From Eustoma russellianum (Eukaryota > Streptophyta > Magnoliopsida > Gentianales > Gentianaceae), in contig AP025075.1 in assembly GCA_036186865.1 (NCBI GenBank), forward strand, positions 19,889,957 to 19,953,956: a DNA stretch of 64,000 bases, read 5' to 3'. Under the pieces are notes generated by a model, which worked only from the letters and a program-made list of their open reading frames with translations, ran no database searches and had not been told where the DNA came from. This document shows, piece after piece, positions 21,487-31,696 of the stretch. The position numbers and the translations under genes were made by a program. Within the stretch, counting starts at the first letter, position 1, and each line of letters opens with the position of its first letter.

Positions 21487-22735
21487 TGTTAGTCTAATAA
21501 ATAATTCACGTCAGACAAAATTGACTTCTGTATAGCAACGTCCGACCTGAACGGAATAGCACCTCAGAACAGTGGTTTTGTGCTCTTAGCCTTCCAGTCA
21601 AGCAGAGCTCAGCACGACAATGCTGCAGAACAACGAATGTCCTCAGCCAAATAGCAAAGCTCAGCACAAAGCAGAGCTCAGCACAGAGAAGAGCTCAACA
21701 CAAAGTAGACCTCAGTACAGAGAAGAGCTCAACATGCAAACCGAGGTGAGTCCAGGACTTTGTCCTTAAGAAGAATTGCTCCGGTATACTGTGCCACACT
21801 AGAAATTGCAAACATCTCTCAGGATACAATGGCAAATAGTTCGAACGAGTGGCACTACTACGTAAGAACTCCACGACCCTGACAATTGTTCTGACTCTTT
21901 GGATTAATGAAATATAGTAGCAGTATATACAGAATGCAGCAGTAGTGTATGCAGAATGGTCGTGTGTAGCAGGAGAAGGGAAGAAAAATTTCTCTGTGTC
22001 CTCAGAAGCAGAGCACTGCCTTTATTTATAGAGGAAAATCTTGGAGGTTACGGCAACCCACGACCGCACCGATCGGCTAGTAACTCCTACGATCACCATG
22101 CAACCCATGACTGCCTCCGGTTGGCCAGTAACCCCCACGATCACGAAGTAACCCACGACTGGTAGGATCCGTCAACTGGGAACTGGTTCAGTTTAATCTG
22201 AACCGTTAGATTGTAGGATTAAATCATAACCGTATGATTAGGTAAATTATTTTCTGGAAAAATTTAAAAGAAATTTTGTCCAAAAATATAAGAACCGGGC
22301 AGGCCACGAGCTCGAGCAGGCCAGACTGGCGGGCGGCGGCGCGCATGTGTGGCAGCCATCTTCGTCTTTCCTCTGGTCAAAAATTCTCTTGCCCTTTGGG
22401 CACATCTAAAGTGTCTCTCCTAATACTATCTTTGGTGGCATTTTTCCTTCAATTGGCCAATGTGGTATATTTGTAAAAAGATGATGTGTCTTCTTCTCAT
22501 GAATAAACATCACCAATTTTCCAATTTGCAACCAATTTTTACTCTTATTTTGAGTATTAATTTCTTATTCACCCGTTATCGAATTTGAGTGATTCAAAAG
22601 ACTTAAATCATATAATTACGTAGATAATTTAGGATTTAGTTTCTATTTTTTATTAACGGACACTAATCATAATTAAGCTCAAAATATGTTGCTCACCAAC
22701 TTTGGGCAAACCCTTTTCCAAAATTTCTTCCAGCA
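21487..22735 (-). repeat. 5' LTR of copia B
   Basis: It pairs with 15659-16960 and ends CTTCCAGCA on the plus strand, a mutated terminus (minus strand TGCTGG instead of TGTTGG). On the internal side the sequence after the LTR is ATCTTAAGACGAAC, which does not match the usual tRNA-iMet primer site. Confidence 0.9.
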
Positions 22736-23009
22736 TTGTTTTCACTTGCGGATATCTGACGCATACTCTCTAAGGCTGCCCAATGCTTGAGCATGAGCCA
22801 TCTGGAGTAGTTATCATATAGACAATGGTTGACATCAGCCCAGCGTGCTGTTCTGTTGGCATTTGAAGCCTTAAAGCGATATTCTGGTGATGAATGAGCT
22901 AAAACGGCTATTTGTGTCGAGGCCATTGCAATTGCTTCGGCTGGATACATGTGTACTAGTGGAAGATCAGCGATAGATCTTGATGACGTGGAAGAGTGTG
23001 TGATGTAAA

Positions 23010-23395
23010 ACCCCAGTTCTCAGCTTGTAACGTCGCAGAATAGGAAGGTCTTGGAATCGAAGGTGTGTGATGTGCTTGAAACGAGCAGTAACCTTGTTGA
23101 TCTAGACTCTGAGGATGATTTGTAAGATGTCGCTACTGCATTAAATGATTCCCAAGATTCCATGGCATGTGACTTGAACCCGCTCGTTCCAGGTGATGAC
23201 TGCCTTGTGATATCTGCTTCTGGAGAAGGCAAAAAAAAGGTTCTGGTGACATTAATAGAACCAAACTCGAATGTCATGAAGAAAACTCTTGACATTGGGA
23301 TGCCTGGCAATGTTACTAATATATGTGGGTGAACTGTCAGGAAAAGGCATTTGGCTATAGTTTCAGTCATTGCGACTAAGATGTCCCATGTTGAT
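23010..23395 (+). pseudogene. possible host gene fragment, unidentified
   Basis: The plus strand reads VCDVLETSSNLVDLDSEDD, stop, DVATALNDSQDSMACDLN and GDDCLVISASGEGKKKVLVT, then LIEPNSNVMKKTLDIGMPGN, with two in-frame stops overall. Composition looks like ordinary protein rather than repeat, but I recognise no family. It could be a captured or pseudogenised host gene, or chance. Confidence 0.25.
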
Positions 23396-23715
23396 GATCA
23401 TTTTATTTCGGCCATATATGTCTTTGTTAGATGTTATTGTTAAATCTTTCTCATACGACCATATTCATGTCGAATTTAAAATTCATAATCCTTAGGATCA
23501 ATTTAGACAACCATAACATAAGGGGAAGAGTTTTTTTTTTCTCTTATGTCGTTTTTGTATCTTTACTCAGCTTAATCCCCTTTTAGTTTCTTATTACAAT
23601 GATTGCAAGATCTTTCAAAGGATAAAATTTTTGTTGTGGATTTCTCTTTTACTTTACTCCACAACACTTTTATAATCCCTGATGATGCAGCACTCTCTCT
23701 TTTCCCTTTGTAGAC

Positions 23716-23860
23716 GGGAAATATGATGATAGAGCATTTGCACTTCTCTCCAAGTACTTAAAAGCATTGATGCATGGTCATGTGAACCATCATGGTCTAA
23801 CCGGCCAGAATTACACAATCACAGTGCTAAACCTTTTTCCTTTTTTGTCTTTGGTTTTTT
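23716..23860 (+). pseudogene. possible exon, unidentified
   Basis: After a pyrimidine-rich stretch ending CCCTTTGTAG, an acceptor-like site, the frame reads GKYDDRAFALLSKYLKAL, then HHGLTGQNYTITVLN. It may be part of the same broken gene as 23010-23395. Family not recognised. Confidence 0.25.
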
Positions 23861-23905
23861 CTTTTGCTAACTGATCTTCTCTCCACTTTCTCTTCCTTCT
23901 TTATC

Positions 23906-24076
23906 GAGTTTTTTTTTTAAAAAAAAAACATGTATTTTTTTTATAAACGGAAGGATACCTTCCGGACTTTATTTATGCATCAAATATCCCTCGTTAATGG
24001 CCAAGGGAAGCCGCTACTAGAAACTAAAATAAAAGAAAACAAAATCAAATGAACAGCCGTGGGACCACGAATCTAT
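23906..24076 (-). other. LINE H 3' UTR and A-rich end
   Basis: On the minus strand the sequence after the ORF1 stop contains GGCTTCCCTTGGCCATTAAC, then GCATAAATAAAGTCCGGAAG (polyadenylation-like AATAAA) and TATCCTTCCGTTTATAAAA, and ends in an A-rich tract with a T-rich interruption. The CCGGAAGG/CCTTCCG pair can form a small hairpin near the 3' end. Confidence 0.7.
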
Positions 24077-25051
24077 CTATTTTTCAAAAGAACGATGACT
24101 GCCCCGTCTAGTAACCATTGAGGACGGTGGAGGTGGTGGAAGATCCTTCCGAGCTCTGCGCTTCTTCCGAGATAGTCCGCCAAGAAGAGTCCCGCCACCA
24201 ATTGATGTCATGCGACAATCCATATCATCCCCCGCAATGAGCAAACTCTCGTGGATATCATCATAGTCATTCTCTTTGCGTCGAGTATATGAGCGAGAAG
24301 CTTCATTGTCCGAACCTAGTGCCAGATCAACTTCCTCTTCCTCTTCCCGAAAGTGGTCTTGACATAATTGTTCAATTAAGGGATCATAATCAGGCTGGCC
24401 AATGGCCGGCATTGTCGCTAGTGGAACTGGCAATTCAACTTGAATGGATTGAATTTGAACTTCCGAAGCCACTTCAGACGGTGGGTTCATCTCGTAAGCA
24501 TGCTGAGTCGTTTCTAAAATCTCCAAGGGCGGAGGAGATATGTGGACTGCTCTCTCTTCTATGTTAGATGCATCGGCCTGTATAGATAGTGTAGAATCTA
24601 TCTGCTGCTGATACTGTTGCTCTTGAACTTCCAATGTTGGCGGCACTAATAGTACAGGACATAAATCTGCAGTCAGCCGAGAGAAAATCTGCAATATAGA
24701 TGGATCTGCAATAGTCACAGGGCACTGCGATTCCTTAGCATTAGTGGATTCAGTTGTTGCCTCCTGTAGTTCTTCCCTATCATCAACGTCCTCTGCTTCA
24801 ACAGTCTGTGTCGGATGCTGAAGAGGAATAGAATCTCCAACAGATTGTTCTCCAACCTCTTTCTGAATATGTCCTTTAGGAATCCACACCTCATTCTTTC
24901 CTGCATTTTTTGTTGGATATGCTGGTGCATGACCCTTCTCATCGCCACATGAACTTAGTAAGTGACCAAATCGACGGCATTTGCTACAGTACCTAGGGAG
25001 ATCTTCATACACAACTACTTGAAAGAAAGAGTGTTCTCCACAGTCTATAAA
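24077..25051 (-). pseudogene. LINE H ORF1, C-terminal part
   Basis: After a short stretch joining to the N-terminal part (33797-34384), this carries the zinc knuckle CSKCRRFGHLLSSC (CX2CX4HX4C). Then follows a long low-complexity acidic and glutamine-rich tail and a basic end RKKRRARKDLPPPPPSSMV. Plant LINE ORF1 proteins have this DUF4283 plus zf-CCHC layout and bind RNA. An apparent start further right, at 25108, lies in the gypsy LTR and is not real. Joined to the N-terminal part the frame is open over 521 codons including the stop. Confidence 0.85.
25047..25051. repeat. target-site duplication of G1, left
   Basis: ATAAA, identical to 33792-33796, abuts the TGTAGCGCC end of the G1 LTR. Five bases is the usual duplication for Ty3/gypsy integration. 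Confidence 0.95.
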
Positions 25052-25826
25052 TGTAGCGCCCCGCTCCCGAGTTCCACCCTCAGAAACGGTGCACCCGCCG
25101 TATCTCACTCAGAAGAATACTATGCGTCACATCAACCTGCTACACGTCAGTGCTGACATAGAAAAATTTTTCCTTTTCTTTCTGCGGAAACGATAAGTCA
25201 ATTACTAATTCCGAAATTAAATAACTTTAAGAAAATAACGATGGAAAGTCTAGGCTGACCGGGCCTTACAAATCAAAGTCAAATGTCTAAATTTATCAAA
25301 ACATGAAATTGTTTCCAAGAGTAATACTGAATACTAAAATAGAATGTCTGTGTCACCCCAAAGCATCACAAAAAGCCTGTCTCCATCCTTGCCGCAGACG
25401 TATCGACGAGTCACTCGGCCCATTCCACGGTATCAGACTCATCCTCAACGAAGATATAGTCATACTCTGTCTCGTCTACATATGGAATAGTAGGTGTGAG
25501 TGATGGTAATCATCCAGTAGGTGCCTCTCAAAACAATACAAAACTTACATACCCAAAACGATATCGCCACGTAATCACATAAAACAGATAGCATACAATC
25601 CGGAAGGTAAGACACTCCACGTACTCCACATAAACTACATGACATGGCTTATACGGAAATAAACAATCCACACAAGATGCATGCGCAAGTACGTGATGCA
25701 TGCTCACATAACGTGTCACACGCAACTAGAAACATGTCAAGCAATATGCTCCTAGGCCTATATGCAATGCATGCTCCCGGGACCTAGTTCCAGCGTCATG
25801 GTCTCTAGCCACCACTTGCCGTTCTG

Positions 25827-26033
25827 GACACCCACGCCCTATAGACGCTGTGTATCGTACGGCACCCACGCCCTATAGACGCTGCATATCTCATGACACC
25901 CACGCCCTATAGACGCTGCATATCCGTACGACACCCACGCCCTATAGACGCTGCGTATCACATGACACCCACGCCCGACCGACGCTGTGTATCATCACGG
26001 CCCCCACGCCCTATAGGCACTACGTATCCTCCG
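25827..26033 (-). repeat. ~34-bp minisatellite in G1 3' LTR, six units
   Basis: Units read (G)ACACCCACGCCCTATAGAC then GCTGCGTATC plus about five variable bases. Six units here, five in the 5' LTR at about 32741-32913. One unit was gained or lost after insertion, because the two LTRs are identical at birth. Confidence 0.9.
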
Positions 26034-26126
26034 AACACGCACACCCTCAGACAATGGGTACCTCATGCAATGCACGTGCCATGAATGCAAGGGAAAAGGG
26101 AAGAAAACAGTTGGACGTCATCCTCT

Positions 26127-26300
26127 GACGTCGATCGTTCGACGTGGTTGTGAGGCACGTCGAACCCTCAGCCATGGGACGTCGATCGATCGACGTGGTT
26201 CTGAGGCACATCGAACCCTCAGCCTCTGGACGTCGATCGATCGATGTCCATCTGAGGCACATCGATCTCTCACCCTCTGGACGTCGATCGATCGATGTCC
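26127..26300 (-). promoter_or_regulatory. 51-bp palindrome array in G1 3' LTR
   Basis: Four copies of GACGTCGATCGATCGACGTG or close variants start at 26127, 26178, 26229 and 26280, each exactly 51 bp apart. Between them lies a second motif, GAGGCACATCGAACCCTCA. The array is followed at 26304-26329 by a perfect hairpin, AATTTCAGAAT-TCTC-ATTCTGAAATT. On the minus strand it lies about 640-810 bases into the LTR, so in U3 if the promoter is downstream; an enhancer function is inferred. Confidence 0.8.
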
Positions 26301-26893
26301 CCGAATTTCAGAATTCTCATTCTGAAATTTCTGCAGTCCATTCGTTCAATCCCATTCAACCTTTCACCCCTTCCCCACATATCCATACACGCATAATGAC
26401 ATCTCAACCCCACAAAGAACCGTACAACAACAAGATCACGTTGCAAACAAAATGACTAACGGAAAATAAACACGTTGCACATGATCCAAATAAATCAAGA
26501 ACTAACGACAACCACATCACATAAAAATACCCTTTTGCCTATGCAAGCCTTCATACCGTTTTGAGGAAATAATGAATATGCACCTACCTCGATTCCTAGC
26601 GCGAGTTGATCGATATACGAGATGATGATCCCGTTAGGGTTATGGTTTCCTCCTCCTAACCGTGGATCAAATATCCTTCTTTTCTCTTCCTCTTGTTGTG
26701 GCCGAAATTGAGAGAGGGGAATGGGGAGGGGAGGCTGCCGTGTGAAAAAGAAAAGGGGGATTAGGGTTAATGAGGGTTAAATGAGAGAGGGGGTTGAGGG
26801 AGAGATAAAAGTTAATTAAGGGAAAGGGATAAGATTTCCTAACTTAAATATTTTACCCTTATCTCTTATTTATCTCTTCCTCTCTTTTTTTTT

Positions 26894-26903
26894 NNNNNNN
26901 NNN
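26894..26903. other. assembly gap (10 N)
   Basis: Ten N lie in a T-rich stretch near the LTR end. The words on both sides (CCTCTC plus a T run) are repeated, and the 5' LTR has them only once, so the gap is probably a local assembly artefact with a small duplication rather than missing sequence. Confidence 0.9.
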
Positions 26904-26939
26904 TTCCTCTCTTTTTTTTTGAGACACACGGTTATAACA

Positions 26940-26953
26940 TCCTACCCCCCTTA
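26940..26953 (-). other. polypurine tract of G1
   Basis: On the minus strand, GTAAGGGGGGTAGGA lies directly before the TGTTATAACC that opens the 3' LTR, after the family-typical TTTCGGGGACGAAACTT. Confidence 0.9.
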
Positions 26954-26979
26954 CAAAAAGTTTCGTCCCCGAAACTTGC

Positions 26980-27465
26980 CGTACCTTAATCAAAGAGGTG
27001 GGGGTAACGGTCACGTATTTATTCTTCGAGCTCCCATGTCGCTTCGTTCTCCCGATGATTGCTCTATTGAACCTTTACGTAAGGGATGATCTGCCTTCTG
27101 AGCTCTTGATCCTTCCGGTCAAGGATTCGTATTGGAACTTCTTCATATGACGCGTCGGGTCGGATCTTAAGGGGTTGCGCATCCAACACATGACTCGGGT
27201 CAGGCACGTACTTCCTTAACTGCGAGACGTGGAACACGTTGTGCACTTGAGCCAACATCGGAGGTAATGCCAATTTGTAAGCCAAATCTCCAACTCTTTC
27301 TAGTATTTCATATGGTCCAATATAACGCGGCTTCAACTTCCCTTTAACTCCAAACCGTGTCACACCCTTCATGGGTGACACTTTAAGATAGACCTTTTCT
27401 CCCTCCTCGAATTTCAAAGGTCGTCTCCTCGTGTCGGCTCAACTTTTGCTTCTATCTTGAGCTGT
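26980..27465 (-). pseudogene. G1 integrase C-terminal domain and tail, frameshifted
   Basis: The frame at 27417-27064 contains FEEGEKVYLKVSPMKGVTRF, KLKPRYIGPYEILERVG and VHNVFHVSQLRKYVPDPSHV, the SH3-like C-terminal part of a plant gypsy integrase. Upstream, a two-base loss near 27467 and a TGA separate it from the catalytic core. Downstream, a TAG at 27064 replaces the usual Trp after YVKVQ, and EATWELEE is followed by TAA before RDRYPHLFD. Two of these changes fit G-to-A decay. Confidence 0.9.
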
Positions 27466-27466
27466 C

Positions 27467-28830
27467 TTAAGACGCACGAATCAGTTTCACCTTTTCTTTA
27501 GTTTGCTCAATTATTTCGGGAGCCGTCAACCTACGTTCACCAACTTCGTCCCAATGCACAGGTGACCTACACTTCCGTCCATATAAGGCCTCAAATGGTG
27601 CCATACCTATGGCACTGTGATGGCTGTTGTTGTAGGAGAACTCTATCAATTTGAGCATGCTGTCCCAATTTCCTTTAAAATCCAATGCGCATGCCCTCAA
27701 CATATCCTCCAGAGTCTGAATGGTCCTTTCAGATTGACCATCGGTCTGAGGGTGAAAAGCAGTACTCAGTCGCAACTCAGTCCCCATCTTCTTCTGGCAC
27801 GTTGCCCAGAACTGAGATTTAAACTTCGAGTCACGGTCGGATACTATGCTGACTGGCACTCCATGAAGGCAAACAATGTTATCAATGTACATAGTTACCA
27901 GCCTTTCAATAGTAAGTCCGGTGGGAATAGGCAAGAAGTGAGTGGACTTAGTCAGTCGATCCACGATTACCCATATTACATCATTCCCATTTCTTGTTTT
28001 CGGGAGTCCCACCACGAAGTCCATTGTTACATGCTCCCACTTCCATTCAGGTATCTCTAGTGGTCGCATCAATCCACCCGGTCTTTGGTGTTCCGCTTTA
28101 ACTTGCTGGCAAACAAGACATCTTTCCACAAACTCAGCAATATGCCTTTTCATGCCATTCCACCAATAGTGTCTCTTGAGATCATTATACATCTTCGTAG
28201 CACCAGGGTGAATAGACAGTCTCGAATTATGTGCCTCCTTCAACAACTCCTTCCTAAGGTCCTCAATCTCAGGTACGCACAATCTTCCTTGGTACCACAT
28301 ACTGCCGTCATCATGAACCTGAAATCCATCCACTTGGCTGGTTAACATTCTTTCTCGCGTCTCTCTAATTGTTGCATCGTTCTTCTGTGCTTCCTTAATT
28401 TGGTCTACCAAGGTAGGTGTGATAATTAGCGTGGCCAGAATATCTGCGGTAGAATACACAAGATCCAAATCAAATTCCGCCATCTCTTTTTCTAGAGTAG
28501 CCTGTCGTGCATGGCTCGACTTCCTACTTAAGGCATCAGCCACTCGATTGGCTTTTCCCGGATGATAACTGATGGTCAAGTCGTAATCTTTCAACAACTC
28601 CAACCATCTCCTCTGGCGCATGTTCAGCTCCTTTTGCGTGAACATATACTTAAGGCTTTTGTGATCAGTGAACACCTCGCATTTCACCCCATATAGATAA
28701 TGGCGCCAGATTTTCAGCGCGAACACCACCGCTGCTAGTTCCAGATCATGAGTCGGATAGTTCTGCTCATAGGGTTTTAGCTGTCGTGAGGCATACGCAA
28801 TGACCTTGTCGTTTTGCATCAACACGCATC
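27467..28830 (-). pseudogene. G1 pol exon 3: RNase H end and integrase core
   Basis: From the inferred splice acceptor it reads CVLMQNDKVIAYASRQLKPY, then RNase H (FTDHKSLKYMF, RRWLELLKDYDLTISYHPG, NRVADALSR). The integrase follows: a zinc-binding H-H-C-C block (HYWWNGM, CLVCQQVK) and the D,D,E core with MDFVVGLPKTRNGNDVIWVI, IVSDRDSKFKSQFW and FHPQTDGQSERTIQTLEDML. Open for more than 450 codons, it ends in a frameshift at 27467. An apparent ATG at 28855 lies in the intron and is not a likely start. Confidence 0.9.
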
Positions 28831-28897
28831 CTGAAATATAAGAGTTAGACCACATCTTTAATTGTATACAAAATCAGTTGAAATCATACACAATTAC
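28831..28897 (-). other. candidate intron 2 (67 bp) within G1 RNase H
   Basis: On the minus strand it starts GTAATTG and ends TTATATTTCAG. It has a branch-like CTAAC 18 bases upstream of the end, is AT-rich, and its length is not a multiple of three. Left in, it puts a TGA within five codons. Removed, it joins DASKNGLG to CVLMQND through a split Gly codon, exactly the conserved RNase H sequence. Confidence 0.85.
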
Positions 28898-30418
28898 CTA
28901 GCCCATTCTTAGAAGCGTCACTGTAAATGACAAACCCTTCTGAAGCGGAGGGCTGAGCAAGAATAGGGGCTGTGGTCAGTCTCTGTTTTAGTTCAGCAAA
29001 GCTTTGCTCGCACTCGGGGGTTCATTCAAATTTCGACTTCTTCTGCGTCAACCGGCTCAGAGGCACTGCAATAGATGAGAAGCCTTCTACAAACTTCCTG
29101 TAGTATCCGGCCAGACCGAGAAAGCTCCTTACTTCAGTCACATTAGTGGGTCTAGGCCAATATGTGATCGCCTCTACCTTCTTTGGATCTACAGAAATTC
29201 CTTCTTCAGAAACCACATGACCCAAAAAGGCTACACTCTTCAGCCAGAACTCACATTTGCTGAACTTGGCATATAATTTGCTTCTCCGAAGTGTCTCTAA
29301 AGCCTCCCTCAAGTGTTCAGCGTGAGTCTCTTCGTCGGGGGAGTATATCAGAATATCGTCAATGAACACTACGACATACTTATCCAGTTGTTTCCAAAAT
29401 ACTGTGTTCATTAGATCCATAAAGGCAGCCGGGGCATTGGTTAATCCAAAAGGCATAACCAGGAATTCATAGTGACCATAACGTGTTCGGAAAGCGGTCT
29501 TGGTTGTATCCCCAGATTTGATCCCCAACTGGTGATAACCGGATCGCAAATCGATTTTGGAGAATACTCTAGCCCCCCGTAGTTGGTCAAAGAGATCCTC
29601 GATTCGGGGTAAGGGATACTTGCTCTTGATAGTGATCTTGTTAAGCTCCCGGTAATCTATACATAATCTCATGCTTCCATCCTTTTTTTTCACAAACAGA
29701 ACTGGAGCACCCCAAGGTGATACACTGGGTCGGATAAACTTACGATCCAGCAGTTCTTGCAACTGCTCCTTCAACTCCTTGAGTTCTGCTGGAGCCATAC
29801 GGTATGGTGCCCTGGATATGGGTTCTGCACCGGGTATGAGATTGATCTCGAACTCTACCTCTCTTTCTGGTGGCAGTCCTGGTAACTCCTCGGGAAAAAC
29901 ATCTGTAAATTCCTTTACCACAGGGATTTGGTCGATCTGCGGAATCTCTTGTTCAGCACCCATTGAATAAATCAAGAATCCTTCTCCTCCTTTCTTTAGT
30001 GCTCGAAATGCCTGTGCCGCAGTCAAATAAAGCTTCTGGGGTGCCTTCTTTAATTTAGGGTTCCCTTGAAATATAGTTTCCCCCAGTTCAGGTGCCTTCA
30101 TGCTGACTTGCAGTTGCCAGCAATTAATATTTGCATGATACTCCGCCAAAAAGTCCATGCCAAGAATAATGTCGAAATCGAACATCTGGATCGGTATCAG
30201 GGTCGCAGAAAACTGTAGGCCGTTAATATCCAATTCACATCCATTGTAACATTGATGAGATACGAGTACTTGGCCACCCGCGGCCTGTATACGGTATGGA
30301 GTCTCAATCCATTCGGGAAGAATGTCCAGATTCTTGGCAAATCTCTTTGCCACAAACGAGTGACTTGCTCCACTATCGAATAGAACATTTGCTGGCACTT
30401 TGTTAATTAAAATCACAC
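28898..30418 (-). pseudogene. G1 pol exon 2: protease, reverse transcriptase, RNase H start
   Basis: Protease has LFDSGASHSFVAKRF (catalytic DSG). RT follows with PPEREVEFEINLIPGAEPI, SPWGAPVLFVKKKDGSMRLC, IDYRELNKITIKSKYPLPRI, FSKIDLRSGYHQL, TAFRTRYGHYEFLVMPFGLT and VVVFIDDILIYSP (catalytic YxDD-type motif as FIDD), then LGHVVSEEGI and the RNase H entry. The only internal break is a TGA at 29022-29024 where Trp is expected (FE-W-TPECEQSF). The exon is 1521 bp. The ORF's apparent start at 30431 lies in intron 1. Confidence 0.9.
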
Positions 30419-30507
30419 CTACCATATTCAAAGTTTAGCACACAACATACATCAATAACAACTAGAATTTAATCCAACTTCAGATTTAAGTACTTAAATA
30501 AATGTAC
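30419..30507 (-). other. candidate intron 1 (89 bp) between G1 gag and protease
   Basis: On the minus strand it starts GTACATTT and ends ATATGGTAG, with a branch-like CTAAAC 20 bases upstream of the end. It is AT-rich and not a multiple of three. If retained, Gag stops at a TAA four codons in (30494). If spliced, VVTG joins VILINKVPANVLFDSG in frame across a split Gly codon, matching the continuous gag-protease sequence of related elements. Confidence 0.8.
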
Positions 30508-31696
30508 CCGTCACCACGTCGCCCGACTCCTCGACTTCGGCATCCGTCATCGCATGTACCCGGGCATTGGTCCGGCCTCGTCCTCCCTGCTGGGCCTGTG
30601 TCTGCGAGTTCACCTGTGCCGGCGCTGAGCATTCCTTAGCAATATGTCTTTGCTTCCCGCAGTTATAGCACACTCTCTGATCCTTCCGACATGGTCCCGG
30701 ATGAAAACGTCCGCACAGGGTACACCGTGGGATAGGTGCCGCAGCCCTTACTGGTTGCGCATCAGTCGGTGCTGGACCCTCAATCATCGGGGTCTGAATC
30801 ACTGCACTTTGCTGTCGTTCTGGCCGGAATGGTTGCCCGGACTGTGGGCGGCGAGGTACTTTCAACCATCTCCCTGATCTACCCGTCTGCAATTCCTCAC
30901 GGGGCCTCTTCAGTCTCTCTAGTGCAGCTGCCCTTTCCAAATTCCTCTGTACACGTCGACATACCTCCAGCAATCCCTCAAATGTGGTAGTCTCTGCGCA
31001 AACAATCGCCTGTTGAATGCGAAAGCTCAAACCTGTGTGGAACTTCAGCATTTTGGCCTCTTCGTTGTCCATTATGCATGACATATATTGGCCCAGTTCA
31101 TGAAATTTCTCAGAATATTGATCCACCGTCATGGACCCTTGAGTCAGCAGCTGGAACTCCGCCATCCTTCTCTGAATAGCACTACCTGGAACATAGTGCT
31201 TCTTATACTCCTCAACAAATTGCTCCCAAGTCACTGGTGGAGTCAATTTGCGTTTCACTCCGTTCCACCACCTCTCAGCTTCCCCTTCCAAGAACGGGGT
31301 AGTCACCTCTACTTTCAGATCCGCGGGTACTTGTATCAGTCTTATCTGTTCAGTTATGTTTTTGAGCCAAATCTCGGCTTCCTCAGGCCGAGTGGTACCC
31401 CGGAACATCGGTATTCGGGAGTTCTGCATCTCCCTGTAATAGAACCTCAAACCCTGCTGTGGTGCGGGCGGTGGTGGTGGCGGTTGTTGTTGCTGAGTGT
31501 GCTGCAGTATTTGGGCAATCTGTGCCTGTTGCTCTATCATCTGAGTATATTGTTGCGCCATCTGCGCCTGCTGATGGGCTATTAAGGCCGTCAGATTGGC
31601 CAATGTATCCGCGAAGTTTTGGGGGATCGCCCCTTGCCCCTGACGTTCGTCTTTGTCATTTCCATCGTTCCCTGATGGTTCACGTCGTGGAGGCAT
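30508..31696 (-). CDS. G1 gag (exon 1 of gag-pol)
   Basis: Capsid and nucleocapsid protein that would form the cytoplasmic virus-like particle; 400 codons to the TAA at 30494 if unspliced. The N-terminus is rich in Gln, with a run of six prolines. The retrotransposon gag domain follows (PMFRGTTRPEEAEIWLKNI, FLEGEAERWWNGVKR, WEQFVEEYKKHYVP, QGSMTVDQYSEKFHELGQY). After a basic linker come two cysteine motifs, CTLCGRFHPGPC and the CCHC knuckle CYNCGKQRHIAKEC. The start MPPRREPSG is the usual N-terminus of this group and is the first ATG after the leader. No stop or frameshift is visible in it. Confidence 0.9.

Larger units (their letters stand above)
15659..22735 (-). mobile_element. Ty1/copia element B, complete but decayed
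   Basis: Both LTRs are present (1302 and 1249 bp), with minus-strand ends TGTTGGAAG and GACTAACA. The polypurine tract ATGTGGGGGAT lies inside the left LTR. Domains on the minus strand run gag, zinc knuckle, protease, integrase, reverse transcriptase, RNase H, which is the Ty1/copia order. Frameshifts and stops break all of them. Target repeats are degenerate: GTGCT on the left, TTGTT on the right, against GTGTT in the empty-site paralogue. No initiator-methionine primer site (TGGTATCAGAG) is visible after the 5' LTR. Confidence 0.9.
22736..23905. other. unidentified sequence between copia B and LINE H
   Basis: The first ~80 bases continue duplicated segment copy 2. The rest is neither LTR nor LINE by inspection. 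It has some coding-like stretches on the plus strand (see 23010-23395 and 23716-23860) and T-rich non-coding sequence between them. An 85-codon minus-strand ORF at 22693-22950 has no motif I recognise. Confidence 0.4.
25052..26939 (-). repeat. 3' LTR of G1
   Basis: Plus strand ends are TGTAGCGCCCCG and GGTTATAACA. It contains the 51-bp CGATCG array (26127-26300), a minisatellite with six units (about 25827-26033) and the assembly gap at 26894-26903. Small ORFs inside (for example on both strands across the CGATCG array) are by-products of the repeats. Confidence 0.95.

Noticed and set aside
25052..25108. Start of LINE H ORF1 C-terminal part at 25108
   Set aside because: Those codons are in the G1 LTR; the true upstream part is at 33797-34384.
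26047..26455. Repeat-containing ORFs (RRSIDV, RSIDRR words), possibly a repeat protein
   Set aside because: The 51-bp palindrome period is divisible by three, so it opens frames on both strands; the repeat conserves DNA palindromes, not one protein frame, and lies in an LTR.
29671..29970. Plus-strand ORFs opposite gag-pol of G1 (also at 27617-28345 and 30644-31713)
   Set aside because: Shadow frames of the real minus-strand coding region, without domains of their own.
30419..30431. Start codon for a separate G1 pol ORF (MNMVGV)
   Set aside because: The ATG lies in the inferred intron 1, and protease homology begins only after the acceptor; a fused gag-pol is normal in this lineage.
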